Positions 1-8,897 are shown, counted from the first letter of the stretch. The stretch is DNA of 64,000 bases from Micrococcus lacusdianchii (GCF_023155805.1 NZ_JAKNUW010000006.1:62001-126000), one strand, 5' to 3'. Made by a program: numbers and translations. The notes: generated by a model from the sequence alone, not told the origin.

Positions 1-1197
1 GCAGTGGTACCGGCCGGTGAGGCGCCGCAGGTCCTGCTCGGTGACGCCGTCGGGCAGCGCCTGCCAATCCGCCGCGGGCCGGGTGAGCAGGTCGATCAGC
101 TGCACCAGGCCCACCGCGAGCGCATCCGCGGGTCCGTCCACCGCGTTGGTGAGCACGCACACCGTGAGCGCCGTGTCCGGGTCCACGAGGGTGCGGGTGA
201 TCTGGCCCGGGAAGCCCCCGGAGTGGCCCACCAGGCGCCGCTCCCCCACCGTGACGCCGATCAGGCCGAGGCCGTAGGTGCCCGTGCCGGACCCCCGCGG
301 GAAGCTCGCCTCGGCCCGATGCATCAGGCGCAGAGTGCGATCGGTGAGGAGCCCGCCCTGGCCCAGGGCGAGGGAGGCGAAGAACCGGCTGAGGTCCTCG
401 GCCGTGGACACGAACCCGGTGGCCGCGGCGAGGGCGCCGGTGGTCGGGTTGCCGACGGTGACGCGGACGCGGTCCCGCCCGTGCGGGCGGGAATGCCCGG
501 TGACGAGGCGCGGGGCGGCGGTGGCGTCGTCGTCCGCTGCGCCGTCCGTGGCCGCGGCGAGCTCAGGGCTGGTCCGCGCCAGGCCGAGCGGCTCGAGCAC
601 CGCGGTGCTCACGTGGGAGACGGATTCGGAGCCGGTGAGGCGCTCGATGATCGCGCCCAGGACGCCGTAGCCGACGTTGGAGTACTTGAAGTGCTCCCGC
701 GGGGCGCACGTGGCGCCGTGCTCGGCCACCAGCTCGCGGAGCGCCTCGGCATCCGGGAAGGGCTGGTCCAGCTGCCAGAAGTCGGCGTCCACGCCGTCGC
801 GGATCGCGCCGGAGGTGTGGCTGAGCAATTCGCGGACGGTGGCCTCGGCCAACGGGGTGCCCGCATAGTCCTCGAGCAGGTCGCCGACCGTGTCGTCCAG
901 GCGGAGCCGACCCGCCTCCACCAGCTGCAGCACCGCGACCGCGGTGAAGGTCTTGGAATGGCTGGCCACCCGGAACAGGTGCTCGGTGGTGATCGCCTCC
1001 CCGGCCGCCTGGTTCGCCTCCCCGAACGCCTCGGAGAGGACCAGCGCGTCGCCCCGGCGGACGGCCGCCTGCGCGCCGGGCACCTGGCGCACCTCCACCT
1101 GGGTGGCGAGCCAGCGGCTCAGGTACGGGGCCAGCTCCCGCAGCTGAGCCAGGCTCGGACGGGCAGGCGCGCCCGGGGCAGATGTGGTCTGGGTCAT
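1..1197 (-). CDS. Serine hydrolase, beta-lactamase / penicillin-binding-protein-like (3' end outside window)
   Basis: The minus strand reads open from an ATG at 1197 to the window edge (399 codons), so the C-terminus is missing. The class C beta-lactamase / D-alanyl carboxypeptidase fold is shown by SHSK (SxxK, about residue 79), a KYSN motif (YxN, about 175) and HSGG (about 330), in the usual order and spacing. No signal peptide is visible, so it is probably a cytoplasmic esterase or peptidase rather than a true beta-lactamase; the substrate cannot be told. A TAGGCT box lies 7 nt before the ATG with no Shine-Dalgarno sequence, suggesting a leaderless mRNA. The next gene diverges from it. Confidence 0.85.
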   Translation of the reverse strand, partial: MTQTTSAPGAPARPSLAQLRELAPYLSRWLATQVEVRQVPGAQAAVRRGDALVLSEAFGEANQAAGEAITTEHLFRVASHSKTFTAVAVLQLVEAGRLRLDDTVGDLLEDYAGTPLAEATVRELLSHTSGAIRDGVDADFWQLDQPFPDAEALRELVAEHGATCAPREHFKYSNVGYGVLGAIIERLTGSESVSHVSTAVLEPLGLARTSPELAAATDGAADDDATAAPRLVTGHSRPHGRDRVRVTVGNPTTGALAAATGFVSTAEDLSRFFASLALGQGGLLTDRTLRLMHRAEASFPRGSGTGTYGLGLIGVTVGERRLVGHSGGFPGQITRTLVDPDTALTVCVLTNAVDGPADALAVGLVQLIDLLTRPAADWQALPDGVTEQDLRRLTGRYHC

Positions 1198-1287
1198 GGC
1201 CGCCAGCCTAGGCCGCGGCGGGCACAATGGGGCCCATGGCCCTGCAGCAGAGCACCGACCCCCAGGCCGCCACGCGGGACGGCCGGG

Positions 1288-1737
1288 ATGGCTGACCTGG
1301 GCGATCTGCGCGTACCCCCCGGCCCCGGTGCGCCGCGGGGCCTGGTGGTCCCCGCCGTCGAGCTCATCGAGCGGTTCTCCCACGCCTCCGGTCCCGGCGG
1401 CCAGGGCGTCAACACCGCCGACTCCCGCGTGCAGCTCAGCCTGGACCTGGGCACGACGACGGCGCTCACCGACGCCCAGCGCGCCCGCGCCCTGGCCGTC
1501 CTCGCCCCGCGCCTGGCCGGGACCGTGCTGCGGGTCGACTCCGCCGAGCACCGCGCCCAGCGACGCAACCGGGTGGCGGCCCGCGAGCGTCTGGCCGCGC
1601 TGCTGCGGGAGGCGCTGGCGCCGGAGGTCCCGCGGCGGGCCACGAAGCCCACCCGCGGCTCGCAGCGCCGCCGGCTGCAGGCCAAGCGGCAGCGGTCCGA
1701 GGTCAAACAGGCCCGGCGCCGGCCGGGACGGGACTGA
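1288..1737 (+). CDS. arfB: Alternative ribosome-rescue / peptidyl-tRNA hydrolase, ArfB (YaeJ) type
   Basis: 149 residues. A single RF-1-like catalytic domain carries the GGQ motif near residue 34 (SGPGGQGVN context), which in this family hydrolyses peptidyl-tRNA in the ribosomal A site. The last 40 residues are rich in Arg and Lys, like the ArfB tail that senses an empty mRNA channel on stalled ribosomes. It lacks the codon-recognition domains of RF1/RF2. The ATG at 1288 is the first in-frame start that leaves a normal family length. It diverges from the serine hydrolase and faces the PhnA-like gene, with a long hairpin between. Confidence 0.85.
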   Translation: MADLGDLRVPPGPGAPRGLVVPAVELIERFSHASGPGGQGVNTADSRVQLSLDLGTTTALTDAQRARALAVLAPRLAGTVLRVDSAEHRAQRRNRVAARERLAALLREALAPEVPRRATKPTRGSQRRRLQAKRQRSEVKQARRRPGRD

Positions 1738-1755
1738 GCGCTCCGGGCCGCGAGC

Positions 1756-1823
1756 CGAGTGTCGTGTTCCGGGCGGAATGCGCCCAGAATCCGCGCGGCA
1801 TTCCGCCCGGAAGAGCACACTCG
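1756..1823. terminator. Long imperfect hairpin between convergent genes
   Basis: Left arm 1756-1781 and right arm 1798-1823 pair over 7 bp (CGAGTGT / ACACTCG) and 15 bp (TTCCGGGCGGAATGC and its complement), with a 4-nt internal mismatch and a 16-nt loop. It sits in the only gap between the ends of arfB (+) and the zinc-ribbon gene (-), so it can serve as a bidirectional terminator. There is no U-tract. The same CGAGTGT tip recurs in a hairpin at 34995-35052. Confidence 0.6.
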
Positions 1824-1878
1824 CCCCGACGGCGACGAAGCCCGACGGCGATCGAGTCCGCCCTCCCGGGCGCGCCGG

Positions 1879-2247
1879 TCAGGCCCGCTTCACCACGGAG
1901 GACTTGAGGTACATCTGCCCCTGGCCGGGGACCTTCGCGCTGATGTCGTGCCCGTCCACGGGCGACTCCAGCAGACGGATCCCGCGCACCTTGGTGCCGG
2001 ACTTGATGGTGGCCCCGCCCTTGACCTTGAGGTCCTTGGCGATTGTCACGTCGCACCCGTCCTCGAGCGCGTTCCCGACGGCGTCGCGCACCTCGGCCAC
2101 CGCGCCCGCCTCGTCGGCGGCGTCCCCCTCGGCGGACCACTCGTGTCCGCACATCGGGCAGGTCAGCAGGGCGCCGGACTCGTACGTGAAGTCTTCACCG
2201 CACGCGGGGCAGGGCGGGAGGGCGTCGGCGGTGGGCTGGTCGGTCAC
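1879..2247 (-). CDS. PhnA-like zinc-ribbon protein
   Basis: 122 residues. The N-terminal zinc ribbon has CPAC (about residues 14-17) and CPMC (about 32-35), followed by a small beta-rich domain typical of the PhnA / YjdM family ('alkylphosphonate utilization protein'). That name is historical: members occur outside phn operons, and none are seen here. The start is a GTG at 2247, 8 nt after AGGAG; longer readings upstream lack a ribosome site. Molecular role unknown. Confidence 0.8.
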   Translation of the reverse strand: MTDQPTADALPPCPACGEDFTYESGALLTCPMCGHEWSAEGDAADEAGAVAEVRDAVGNALEDGCDVTIAKDLKVKGGATIKSGTKVRGIRLLESPVDGHDISAKVPGQGQMYLKSSVVKRA

Positions 2248-2401
2248 GGCGGGAACTCCTGACGGGGTGGGGGCCTCGGCACCGGACGGCGAACGCGGGC
2301 CGGCGTCGTGGGGACGTGCGGGCGCCGCGGACCCGGCCAGCCTAGTGCCCGCCCCGCAAGGGGGCTGGCCCGACCCCCGGCCGGCGCGCGAGCATGGGGG
2401 C

Positions 2402-2923
2402 ATGGACACCCGCGCTCTGCTGACCGACGCCGCCCGCCGTCCCCTGGACCTGGCCCGCCCCGTGCTGGACGGGCTCACCCCCGAGGCCGCCCACACCCTG
2501 CCCGGGGACCGCGCGAACTCGATCGCCTGGCTGCTGTGGCACGCGGCCCGGCAGATGGACGTGCAGACCTCCGCGCTCAGCGGCGAGCGGACCGTGTGGG
2601 CCGCCGGAGACTGGGCGGCGCGCCTCGGGGTGGACCGCCCGTCGAACGACTTCGGCTTCGGGGACGACGTCGACGCCGTCCGGGCGCTGCGCGTCACCGA
2701 CGTCGCCGCGCTCGGCGCGCACCTCGAGGCGTGTGTCGCGGCCCTCGTGGCGTACGTGGCCACGCTCTCGGACGACGAGCTGGACGACGTCGTCGACCCG
2801 TCCTACACGCCCCCGGTGACCCGCGGGGTGCGGCTCGTGAGCATCATCGACGACACCGCGATCCACCTCGGCCAGGCTGCCTTCGCCCGCGGACTGGTGG
2901 ACGGCTGGTCCTACGGCGTGTGA
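2402..2923 (+). CDS. DinB / DUF664-like, mycothiol-type metalloenzyme family protein
   Basis: 173 residues, the usual size for the DinB four-helix superfamily. Conserved histidines appear in 'WLLWHAARQMD' near residue 50 and in 'IDDTAIHLGQA' near 150, the positions of the metal site in mycothiol-dependent S-transferases and isomerases of actinobacteria. The substrate is unknown. The last 28 nt of this gene are repeated at about 3779-3806 behind the next gene, which marks an insertion point. Confidence 0.75.
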   Translation: MDTRALLTDAARRPLDLARPVLDGLTPEAAHTLPGDRANSIAWLLWHAARQMDVQTSALSGERTVWAAGDWAARLGVDRPSNDFGFGDDVDAVRALRVTDVAALGAHLEACVAALVAYVATLSDDELDDVVDPSYTPPVTRGVRLVSIIDDTAIHLGQAAFARGLVDGWSYGV

Positions 2924-2958
2924 GCAGGACGCCGGTTGACCACGAGGCATAGACAGCA

Positions 2959-3702
2959 ATGAGCACCAACCCAAATGAGATAGTCAGTTTTACTGACTCG
3001 CTGTTCGCGATCGCTTTTGCTGGTTACGCCACTTGGCGAGGCGCGGTGACCATCTATACGAGGACCATCGGGAGCCGCAAGTCTATTTCTAGTAAAATCG
3101 ATCAACTAGACCTAGGGATCACCCAAGAGTTTGTGGAACAGCTTCTCGGACAGCCAAAGTTCAGGACTGCGGCCGACGGTCACTGCCTAATGACCTTCGA
3201 AACGAAGCATGCCCTGATCGCCACCGTTTGTGATAGTTCGCTGACTGTTGTGGCATTCGGATTGACGGTTACGGATCGGAAATACTCATACAACATAGGT
3301 AGGCTCAAAAACATCACGAGCTCGGTGAAGCTAGGAACGCCTGGTTACGAAAGGTTGCCCCGTCCAAGTCGCGCAGTTTTTGGCTCGGGTAAGCGCGACG
3401 CCTACTACTCCGAGTCCCACTGGTACGCCGAAGCATTCGGCGGGGGCCATAGTCACAAAATCGAAAGTAGAGCAATCGGAGGAATACACGAAATTTCAGG
3501 CGAATCCGGCTCGCCAATCCCACCTACAGGCAGCACTACTAATTGGGACACGGCCGGGGGTTCAAAGGTTGGCGACGAAAAGGCATGGGACGCGTGCATC
3601 GACTGGGCCCGCTCATCGTTCGCGCCAAACACGTTGCTCGTGCCCGCAAACGCACCACTTCCTCCGGCACCCCGGGATCCGAGACCGCTCAACCAGCAGT
3701 AG
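2959..3702 (+). CDS. Unrecognised AT-richer accessory gene, possibly ETEC_3214-like
   Basis: 247 residues. Base and codon use differ sharply from all neighbours: many A/T-ending codons such as AGT, TCT, AAA and ATA, in a window that otherwise uses almost only G/C-ending ones. This indicates recent acquisition. There is a hydrophobic stretch at about residues 12-30, then a soluble domain (FVEQLLGQPKF, about 54-64), a Gly/Ser-rich middle and a Pro-rich tail. The opening layout reminds me of proteins labelled 'ETEC_3214 domain', but I cannot confirm that. No Shine-Dalgarno sequence is obvious. It lies alone between the DinB-like gene and a remnant copy of that gene's end. Confidence 0.65.
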   Translation: MSTNPNEIVSFTDSLFAIAFAGYATWRGAVTIYTRTIGSRKSISSKIDQLDLGITQEFVEQLLGQPKFRTAADGHCLMTFETKHALIATVCDSSLTVVAFGLTVTDRKYSYNIGRLKNITSSVKLGTPGYERLPRPSRAVFGSGKRDAYYSESHWYAEAFGGGHSHKIESRAIGGIHEISGESGSPIPPTGSTTNWDTAGGSKVGDEKAWDACIDWARSSFAPNTLLVPANAPLPPAPRDPRPLNQQ

Positions 3703-3714
3703 ATAGAGGCAGAC

Positions 3715-3806
3715 CTCATTACGAACGGCACCGAGGTCTACCTGGGCCAGGCCGCGTGCGCGCGCGTCATCCTGGACGGGTGGACGGCTGGTCCTACGGG
3801 GTGTGA
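3715..3806 (+). pseudogene. Remnant second copy of the DinB-like gene's 3' end
   Basis: Translates as a diverged copy of the DinB-like C-terminus ('YLGQAACARVILDG', compared with 'HLGQAAFARGLVDG' at the true gene), then shifts frame into a near-identical 28-nt repeat. The segment at about 3779-3806 matches 2896-2923 except for one base. There is no start codon or upstream coding part. It forms the right boundary of the 2924-3806 insertion. Confidence 0.7.
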
Positions 3807-3818
3807 GCCCGGTGCTGT

Positions 3819-5474
3819 TCAGCGGCGCGGCCGACGCCGCGGCCGGCTGATCCACGCCAGGTAGGCGCTGCCCGCGGTGAGGGCGGCGCCGCCGGCGGCG
3901 ACCACGGGCCCGGCGAACGGGCCGAGCCGGTCCTTGTACGCCACCAGAACGTTGGTGCCGCCCGTGATCATGGCGGCCACCACCATGGCGGCCACCACGC
4001 GATCGCCGGTGCGCTCGACGCGGGTCACGAGGGGCTCGAGCTCGCTGGTCCGCACGTTGATGTCGATCCCGCCGTCCTCGACGCGCTCCATCAGGGTGCG
4101 GAGGTAGCGGGGCAGGTCCAGGCCGAGCTCGGCGGCGGTGAGGGTGGCGCGGCCGAACCGGCCGGCGATCCGCCGGGGGTCCAGCTGCTCCCCCACCAGG
4201 CGCAGCACGAACGGGTCCAGCACCCGCGTGTAGTCGAAGCCCGGGTGCAGGCGCCGGCCGAGGCCGTCCACGATGATCAGCATCCGGAAGAGCTGCACGA
4301 GCTCCGGTGGCATGGACAGCCGGTGCCGGCGGACGATCGCGAAGATCTCGGACACCAGCTGGGGCACGCGGATGTCCTGCAGGTCACGCCCGTCGAGGCG
4401 CATGACGATCCGCCCGACCTCGGAGCGCAGCACGCGGCGGTCCACGGCCCCGCGAGGCGGGGCGATCTCCAGCAGCGCACGCACGAGCGCGTCCACGTCC
4501 TGCTGGGCCAGGGCCATGGCCAGCCCGCCGAAGCGGTCCCGCACGGCCGGGGTGATGCGGCCCACGGATCCGAAGTCGATGAACCCGATGGTGCCGTCCT
4601 GCTCGATGAACAGGTTGCCGGCGTGCGGGTCGGCGTGGAACACGCCCTGCTCGAACACCATGCGCAGCAGCACGTCGGCGGCGCGGTAGGCGAGGTCCTC
4701 GCGATCGATCCCGGCGGCGTCGAGGCCGGCGAGGTCGTCCACGCGCATCCCGGAGAGGCGCTGCATGGTGAGCACGCGGGAGGAGGTCAGCTCCCAGTCG
4801 ATCCACGGGAACCGCACATCGGGGGTGTCCTGGAACCCTGCAGCAATCTCCTCGCAGGCGCGCGCCTCCACGATGAAGTCCAGTTCGGCCCTCAGCGACC
4901 TGTCGAACTCGTCCACCATGGCCGGCACGTCCATGTCGGCCAAGGTGCGTGAGGCGCGGGTCAGCCGTCCGGTGAGGGTGCGCAGGATCTCCAGGTCCGC
5001 GGTCACCTTCTCCACCACGCCCGGCTTGCGGACCTTCACGACGACGTCGCGCCCGTCCCGCAGCCGCGCCGCGTGCACCTGGCCCACGGAGGCGGTGGCC
5101 AGCGGGCGGCGGTCGAACTCGGTGAACAGCTCGTCGACACCGGCGCCGAAGTCCTCCTCGATCGTGCGGGCCGCGGCTTCGAAGGGGACGGCGGCGGTGT
5201 TGTCCGTCAGGCGGGCGAACGCCGCGATGTAGGACTCCGGGAACAGGTCCGGCCGGGAGGAGATCAGCTGCCCGAGCTTGACGAAGGTGGTGCCGAGCTC
5301 CTCGAAGGTGCGGACCACGAGCTCGGGGCGCGCCTCGGCGTCGATCCCGCGGTGCACCGCCCGCTCCTCGGGGGACAGCCAGCGGCCCAGCCCCGCCTGC
5401 ACCGCCGTGGCCATGAGGCCGTTCCGTGCCATGACATGGGCGATCTCGCGGTACCGGTGCAGGTGGAGGGCCAT
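3819..5474 (-). CDS. UbiB / ABC1 atypical protein kinase-like protein
   Basis: 551 residues. It carries the hallmarks of the UbiB (AarF/ADCK) family: the KLGQ nucleotide-loop motif (about residue 69), an ExD-type 'ELDFIVEAR' segment, the catalytic-loop equivalent 'HADPHAGNLF' and 'IDFGSVG' as the DFG equivalent. Two hydrophobic segments near the C-terminus (about 490-545) suggest membrane anchoring. The family supports isoprenoid-quinone or lipid biology through ATPase activity; since actinobacteria of this kind use menaquinone, the exact role is open. TAGCGT lies 7 nt before the ATG and no Shine-Dalgarno is seen, so it is probably leaderless. Confidence 0.88.
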   Translation of the reverse strand: MALHLHRYREIAHVMARNGLMATAVQAGLGRWLSPEERAVHRGIDAEARPELVVRTFEELGTTFVKLGQLISSRPDLFPESYIAAFARLTDNTAAVPFEAAARTIEEDFGAGVDELFTEFDRRPLATASVGQVHAARLRDGRDVVVKVRKPGVVEKVTADLEILRTLTGRLTRASRTLADMDVPAMVDEFDRSLRAELDFIVEARACEEIAAGFQDTPDVRFPWIDWELTSSRVLTMQRLSGMRVDDLAGLDAAGIDREDLAYRAADVLLRMVFEQGVFHADPHAGNLFIEQDGTIGFIDFGSVGRITPAVRDRFGGLAMALAQQDVDALVRALLEIAPPRGAVDRRVLRSEVGRIVMRLDGRDLQDIRVPQLVSEIFAIVRRHRLSMPPELVQLFRMLIIVDGLGRRLHPGFDYTRVLDPFVLRLVGEQLDPRRIAGRFGRATLTAAELGLDLPRYLRTLMERVEDGGIDINVRTSELEPLVTRVERTGDRVVAAMVVAAMITGGTNVLVAYKDRLGPFAGPVVAAGGAALTAGSAYLAWISRPRRRPRR

Positions 5475-5594
5475 GGGCCCCACGCTACAGACCGCAGCCG
5501 GGTGCGGCCGCGGGACCGCGGGCCGAACGCGGGCCGGACGCATGGTGTGCAGGGCCGCCCGGCCTCCGCGGGACCGGCGTGGGATGATGCTCGC

Positions 5595-6404
5595 ATGAGC
5601 GGCGAGCACCCGGGCCACGGCCGGCAGGACACGGACGTCGAAGAGCCCATCGAGAAGGCACACCACGAGGCCGCCCAGGAGGGTGAGGAGCGCCTGCACC
5701 GCTCCTGGCCCGTGCTCCTGGCCACCGGGTTCCTCGGCGGCGTGGAGATCACCATCGGCCTGCTGGCCTACCTGCTCACCCTGCACGAGACGGACAGCCA
5801 CCTGTTGGCCGGCCTGGCCTTCTCCATCGGCTTCGTGGCGCTCTTCCTGGCGCACTCGGAGCTCTTCACCGAGGGCTTCTACTACCCCATCAAGGCCGTG
5901 ACCACCGGCCGGGGCACGGTGCTGGAGCTCGTGCGGCTGTGGTCCATGACGCTCCTGACCAACCTGGTGGGCGGGTGGGTGACCATCGGGCTGGTCACGG
6001 TGGCCTTCCCCAAGCTCCACGAGACCATGGCGACGTCGGCGCGCCACTTCCTGGAGATCGGTCTCAGCTGGCAGGGGGCGGCGTTGGCGGTCCTGGCGGG
6101 CACGGCCATCACGCTGATGACCCGCATGCAGGCCGGGACGGACAGCGACGGCGCCACGATCGCCGCCTCGGTGGCGGGCGCCGTCGTCCTGGCGGGCGGC
6201 TCGCTGTTCCACTCGGTGATGGACTCGATCCTCATCTTCGGCGCCATCCAGTCCGGCGCCGAGGGCATCACCTACCTGGACTGGCTGGGCTGGGTGTGGT
6301 GGGTCATCCCCCTGAACATGCTGGGCGGGCTGCTGCTGATCACGGCCCCGCGCGTCGTTCGTTCCATCGAGGCGGACGACGACGGCGGCGACGAGCCCCG
6401 CTGA
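5595..6404 (+). CDS. Formate/nitrite transporter (FNT) family channel
   Basis: 269 residues. After a charged cytoplasmic N-terminus of about 40 residues come six hydrophobic segments, as in the pentameric FNT channels for formate, nitrite or hydrosulfide. 'HSELFTEGFYYP' fits the segment that breaks a transmembrane helix in this fold. It is closer in layout to the YfdC-like branch than to FocA or NirC; no formate or nitrite enzymes are nearby, so the ion is unknown. It diverges from the UbiB-like gene over 120 bp. Confidence 0.82.
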   Translation: MSGEHPGHGRQDTDVEEPIEKAHHEAAQEGEERLHRSWPVLLATGFLGGVEITIGLLAYLLTLHETDSHLLAGLAFSIGFVALFLAHSELFTEGFYYPIKAVTTGRGTVLELVRLWSMTLLTNLVGGWVTIGLVTVAFPKLHETMATSARHFLEIGLSWQGAALAVLAGTAITLMTRMQAGTDSDGATIAASVAGAVVLAGGSLFHSVMDSILIFGAIQSGAEGITYLDWLGWVWWVIPLNMLGGLLLITAPRVVRSIEADDDGGDEPR

Positions 6405-6408
6405 CCGC

Positions 6409-7758
6409 TCACCCGGCGTCGCGGCGTTCCGTCGTGAGGGTGAACCCGTGCGCGCGGAGACGCTCCACCAGCGCCTGGCCCAGCCCCGTGGCGGGGGTGA
6501 GGACGCCGGCGGCCTCGGGCAGGGCAGGGTCCTCGGAGGCCAGCGCCAGTGCGGACTCCCCCAGCATGACCGCGGTGCCGGTGTAGCCCGGGTCCCGGTC
6601 CGCGGCCACGCGGGTGACATAGCGGGCGCCGGTGGTGGTCGTCGCCTCCACCTCCATGACGAACCGGCCGCGGGCCATGGTCTCCTCGGACGGGCCGTCG
6701 CCGGGCTTCGACAGGGCGCGGTCCAGCAGAGCGCGCGTCGGGGAGAACCGCATGCCTCCGGCGACGCCGCCGAGGACCGCCGTCATGGCCGCGGCGGTGA
6801 GGGCCCCGCGCGGGCCCGTCCCGGTGTCCGAGACCTCGGTGTACCGGAACCCGCGGCCGTAGGACCAGTCCGTCAGGGCATTGCTGCGCCGCACGATCCG
6901 GGTGTTGTACCCGGCCATGAAGAACGGCGCCTGCCACGTGCCGGAGTCGGTGTCCCGGCGGACGGGCGCGGCCGCGGCCAGACGGTGACGGCGCCCGCGC
7001 GGACCCTGCGCCGGGGACGCGCCGGCCTCGGAGACGGGGTGGCCGGCGTCGGCCCGGTCCGGCTCCGCGTCCCGGTCCGGAGACAGGCCGTAGGGGTCGC
7101 GGACCAGGGCAGCCCTGTCCGGGTCCTCGGCGGCCTCGGCGAACTGGCGGCGCATGGAGTCGATCGTGCCGCCGCTCATCCCGCCGCGCATCGAGCGGAC
7201 GTGGAGGACGGTCCGGCCGAGCGTGCCCTCACCGTCCTCGGCGGCGCGCCGGGCGGTGAGCCACACGCCCAGGTCGGAGGGCACCGAGTCGAAGCCGCAC
7301 GAGGTGACGATCCGCGCGCCGGTGGCCTGCGCCGTCGCGTGGTGCCGGTCGATCATGTCCCGGACGAACAGCACCTCGCCCGTGAGGTCGACGTAGTGCG
7401 TGCCCGCGGCCGCGCACGCGCCCAGCAGATGCCGCCCGTACGCGGTGTACGGGCCCACGGTGGTGACGACGGCGCGCGTGCGCCGGGCGAGGCGGCGCAC
7501 GGCCACCTCGTCCAGGGTGTCGACGACGAGGAGCGGCCAGTCCGCCGCCGGGTCCGGCAGGTCCGCGCGGACCTCGGCGAGCTTGGCCTCGGTGCGTCCG
7601 GCGAGCGCGATGCGCAGCTCCGCCGGGGCGCTGCGGGCGAGGTGGGCGGCGGTGAGCCGTCCGACGAAGCCGGTGGCGCCGACCAAGACGAGGTCGAACT
7701 CGCGATTCTCCCGGGGTGGGTCGGTGGGCATGGGGTGCTGGGGGTGCGGACCGGTCAT
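6409..7758 (-). CDS. Saccharopine-dehydrogenase-like NAD(P)-binding protein (trans-acting enoyl reductase family)
   Basis: 449 residues. The N-terminal Rossmann motif GATGFVG (about residues 29-35) and the 'GPYTAYG' and 'YVDLTGE' segments match the saccharopine dehydrogenase-like family. In mycobacteria this family includes trans-acting enoyl reductases for lipid synthesis. No polyketide synthase is nearby, so the substrate is unknown. The ATG at 7758 has TACTGT 7 nt upstream and no Shine-Dalgarno, fitting a leaderless start; a second ATG nine codons in is possible. It converges with the FNT gene, leaving only 4 bp. Confidence 0.82.
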   Translation of the reverse strand: MTGPHPQHPMPTDPPRENREFDLVLVGATGFVGRLTAAHLARSAPAELRIALAGRTEAKLAEVRADLPDPAADWPLLVVDTLDEVAVRRLARRTRAVVTTVGPYTAYGRHLLGACAAAGTHYVDLTGEVLFVRDMIDRHHATAQATGARIVTSCGFDSVPSDLGVWLTARRAAEDGEGTLGRTVLHVRSMRGGMSGGTIDSMRRQFAEAAEDPDRAALVRDPYGLSPDRDAEPDRADAGHPVSEAGASPAQGPRGRRHRLAAAAPVRRDTDSGTWQAPFFMAGYNTRIVRRSNALTDWSYGRGFRYTEVSDTGTGPRGALTAAAMTAVLGGVAGGMRFSPTRALLDRALSKPGDGPSEETMARGRFVMEVEATTTTGARYVTRVAADRDPGYTGTAVMLGESALALASEDPALPEAAGVLTPATGLGQALVERLRAHGFTLTTERRDAG

Positions 7759-7825
7759 GGGCCCGACAGTAGCCGCTGGTCGAGGCCCAGTGGGAGGGCC
7801 CGCGAGCGGACGGGAGGGAGCAGTC

Positions 7826-7978
7826 GTGGACGCCCTCGCGCAGCGGCGCCGCGTGGTCGCCCTCGAGCTCGAGGGCGTGAGCGGCACGACCGGCACCGTC
7901 CCAGACCCCGGCCACGGCGGGGTGTTCCAGCACCACGAGGCGTTCACCCGGGCCCTGCTGGAGCACCTGGCGGGCTGA
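7826..7978 (+). pseudogene. Small ORF resembling the C-terminus of an alpha/beta hydrolase
   Basis: 50 codons from a GTG preceded by GGGAGG. The product reads like the last strand, histidine loop and final helix of an alpha/beta hydrolase ('DPGHGGVFQHHEAFTRALLEHL'-type ending), with no upstream catalytic part. It is most simply a remnant of a lost hydrolase gene. The alternative is that the gap is non-coding and the resemblance is chance. Confidence 0.35.
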
Positions 7979-7989
7979 GGACGCCGACC

Positions 7990-8415
7990 TCAGCGGCGCC
8001 CGCCCTGCTCCCGCTCGGGGATTCCCGCGGCCCACAGGGCGGCCGCGATGAGGGCGGGCTGGCCGAACAGCCGCGCCAGGCGGCGGCCGTCCGTGTCCAG
8101 CCCGAAGCCGTCCTTGCGCTCGGCGTACTGCCCGATGTTCCCGGGGTAGATCGCGGTGTAGAAGGCCGCCAGGGCGGTGCCGGTCAGGCGGCGCTGCCCG
8201 GGGAGCGCCAGCAGAGCGGCCCCGAGGCCGATCTCGGCCACGCCGGATCCGAGCACCACGAGGTCCTCCGGAAGCGGGACCCACGAGGGCACCTGGGCGC
8301 GGAACTCACGGCGCGCCACGGTGAGGTGGGACAGCCCCGCGGCGGTCATGAACCCGCCGAGGCCGAGGCGGGCGGCGGTCTGGGAGAGGGGGACGGGCTG
8401 CCGGCGCTTCGTCAT
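7990..8415 (-). CDS. DoxX-like small membrane protein
   Basis: 141 residues with about four hydrophobic segments and the DoxX-family pattern 'YPGNIGQY' near residue 93. In mycobacteria a DoxX protein works with superoxide dismutase and thiosulfate sulfurtransferase in thiol-oxidative stress. Its ATG shares one base with the TGA of the upstream ohr gene (TGATG), so the two are translationally coupled, which fits a peroxide-stress job. Confidence 0.8.
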   Translation of the reverse strand: MTKRRQPVPLSQTAARLGLGGFMTAAGLSHLTVARREFRAQVPSWVPLPEDLVVLGSGVAEIGLGAALLALPGQRRLTGTALAAFYTAIYPGNIGQYAERKDGFGLDTDGRRLARLFGQPALIAAALWAAGIPEREQGGRR

Positions 8416-8834
8416 CACGCCTCCCCGAGCTCGAGGACGACGTCGATGTTGCCCCGGGTGGCGTTCGAATAGGGGCACACCTGATGCGCCTGCTCCATGA
8501 GGGCGCGGGCCTGGTCCGCGGGGACGTGGGGCAGCACGACCTCGAGGGTGACCTCCAGGCCGAAGCCCTCACCCTGGCGGCCGATGCCCACGCGCGCGCC
8601 GACGGAGGAGTCGGTGATGTCGGCACGGGAGGCACGGGCGACCATCTGCAGGGCCGAGTGGAAGCACGCGGCGTAGCCGGCGGCGAACAGCTGCTCGGGG
8701 TTGGTGCCCTGGCCGGAGCCGCCCATCTCGGTGGGCACGGCGAGGTCGAGGTCGACCCGCCCGTCGGTGGTGCGGACATGGCCGTCGCGGCCGGCGCCGG
8801 TGCTGAGCGCCTCGGCGGTGTAGATGGTCTCCAT
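8415..8834 (-). CDS. ohr: Organic hydroperoxide resistance protein, OsmC/Ohr family
   Basis: 139 residues, the standard Ohr length. The two redox cysteines sit in 'GYAACFHSAL' (about residue 57) and 'HQVCPYSNATRGN' (about 122), the signature arrangement of Ohr peroxidases that reduce organic hydroperoxides. The ATG at 8834 follows AAAGGA. It is divergent from the MarR-family gene at 8945, and the shared intergenic region carries palindromes, matching the classic ohr-ohrR layout. Confidence 0.93.
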   Translation of the reverse strand: METIYTAEALSTGAGRDGHVRTTDGRVDLDLAVPTEMGGSGQGTNPEQLFAAGYAACFHSALQMVARASRADITDSSVGARVGIGRQGEGFGLEVTLEVVLPHVPADQARALMEQAHQVCPYSNATRGNIDVVLELGEA

Positions 8835-8897
8835 GAGAGGTCCTTTCATCCGCCCGCCCCGTGCGGGACGAGTCGGCTCCAGCCTGCCACCCGGTTA

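Noticed and set aside
3819-6620. Upstream extension of the UbiB-like frame to 933 residues
   Set aside because: The added part is low-complexity sequence antisense to the FNT channel gene; the ATG at 5474 has a -10 box at the proper place and gives normal family length.
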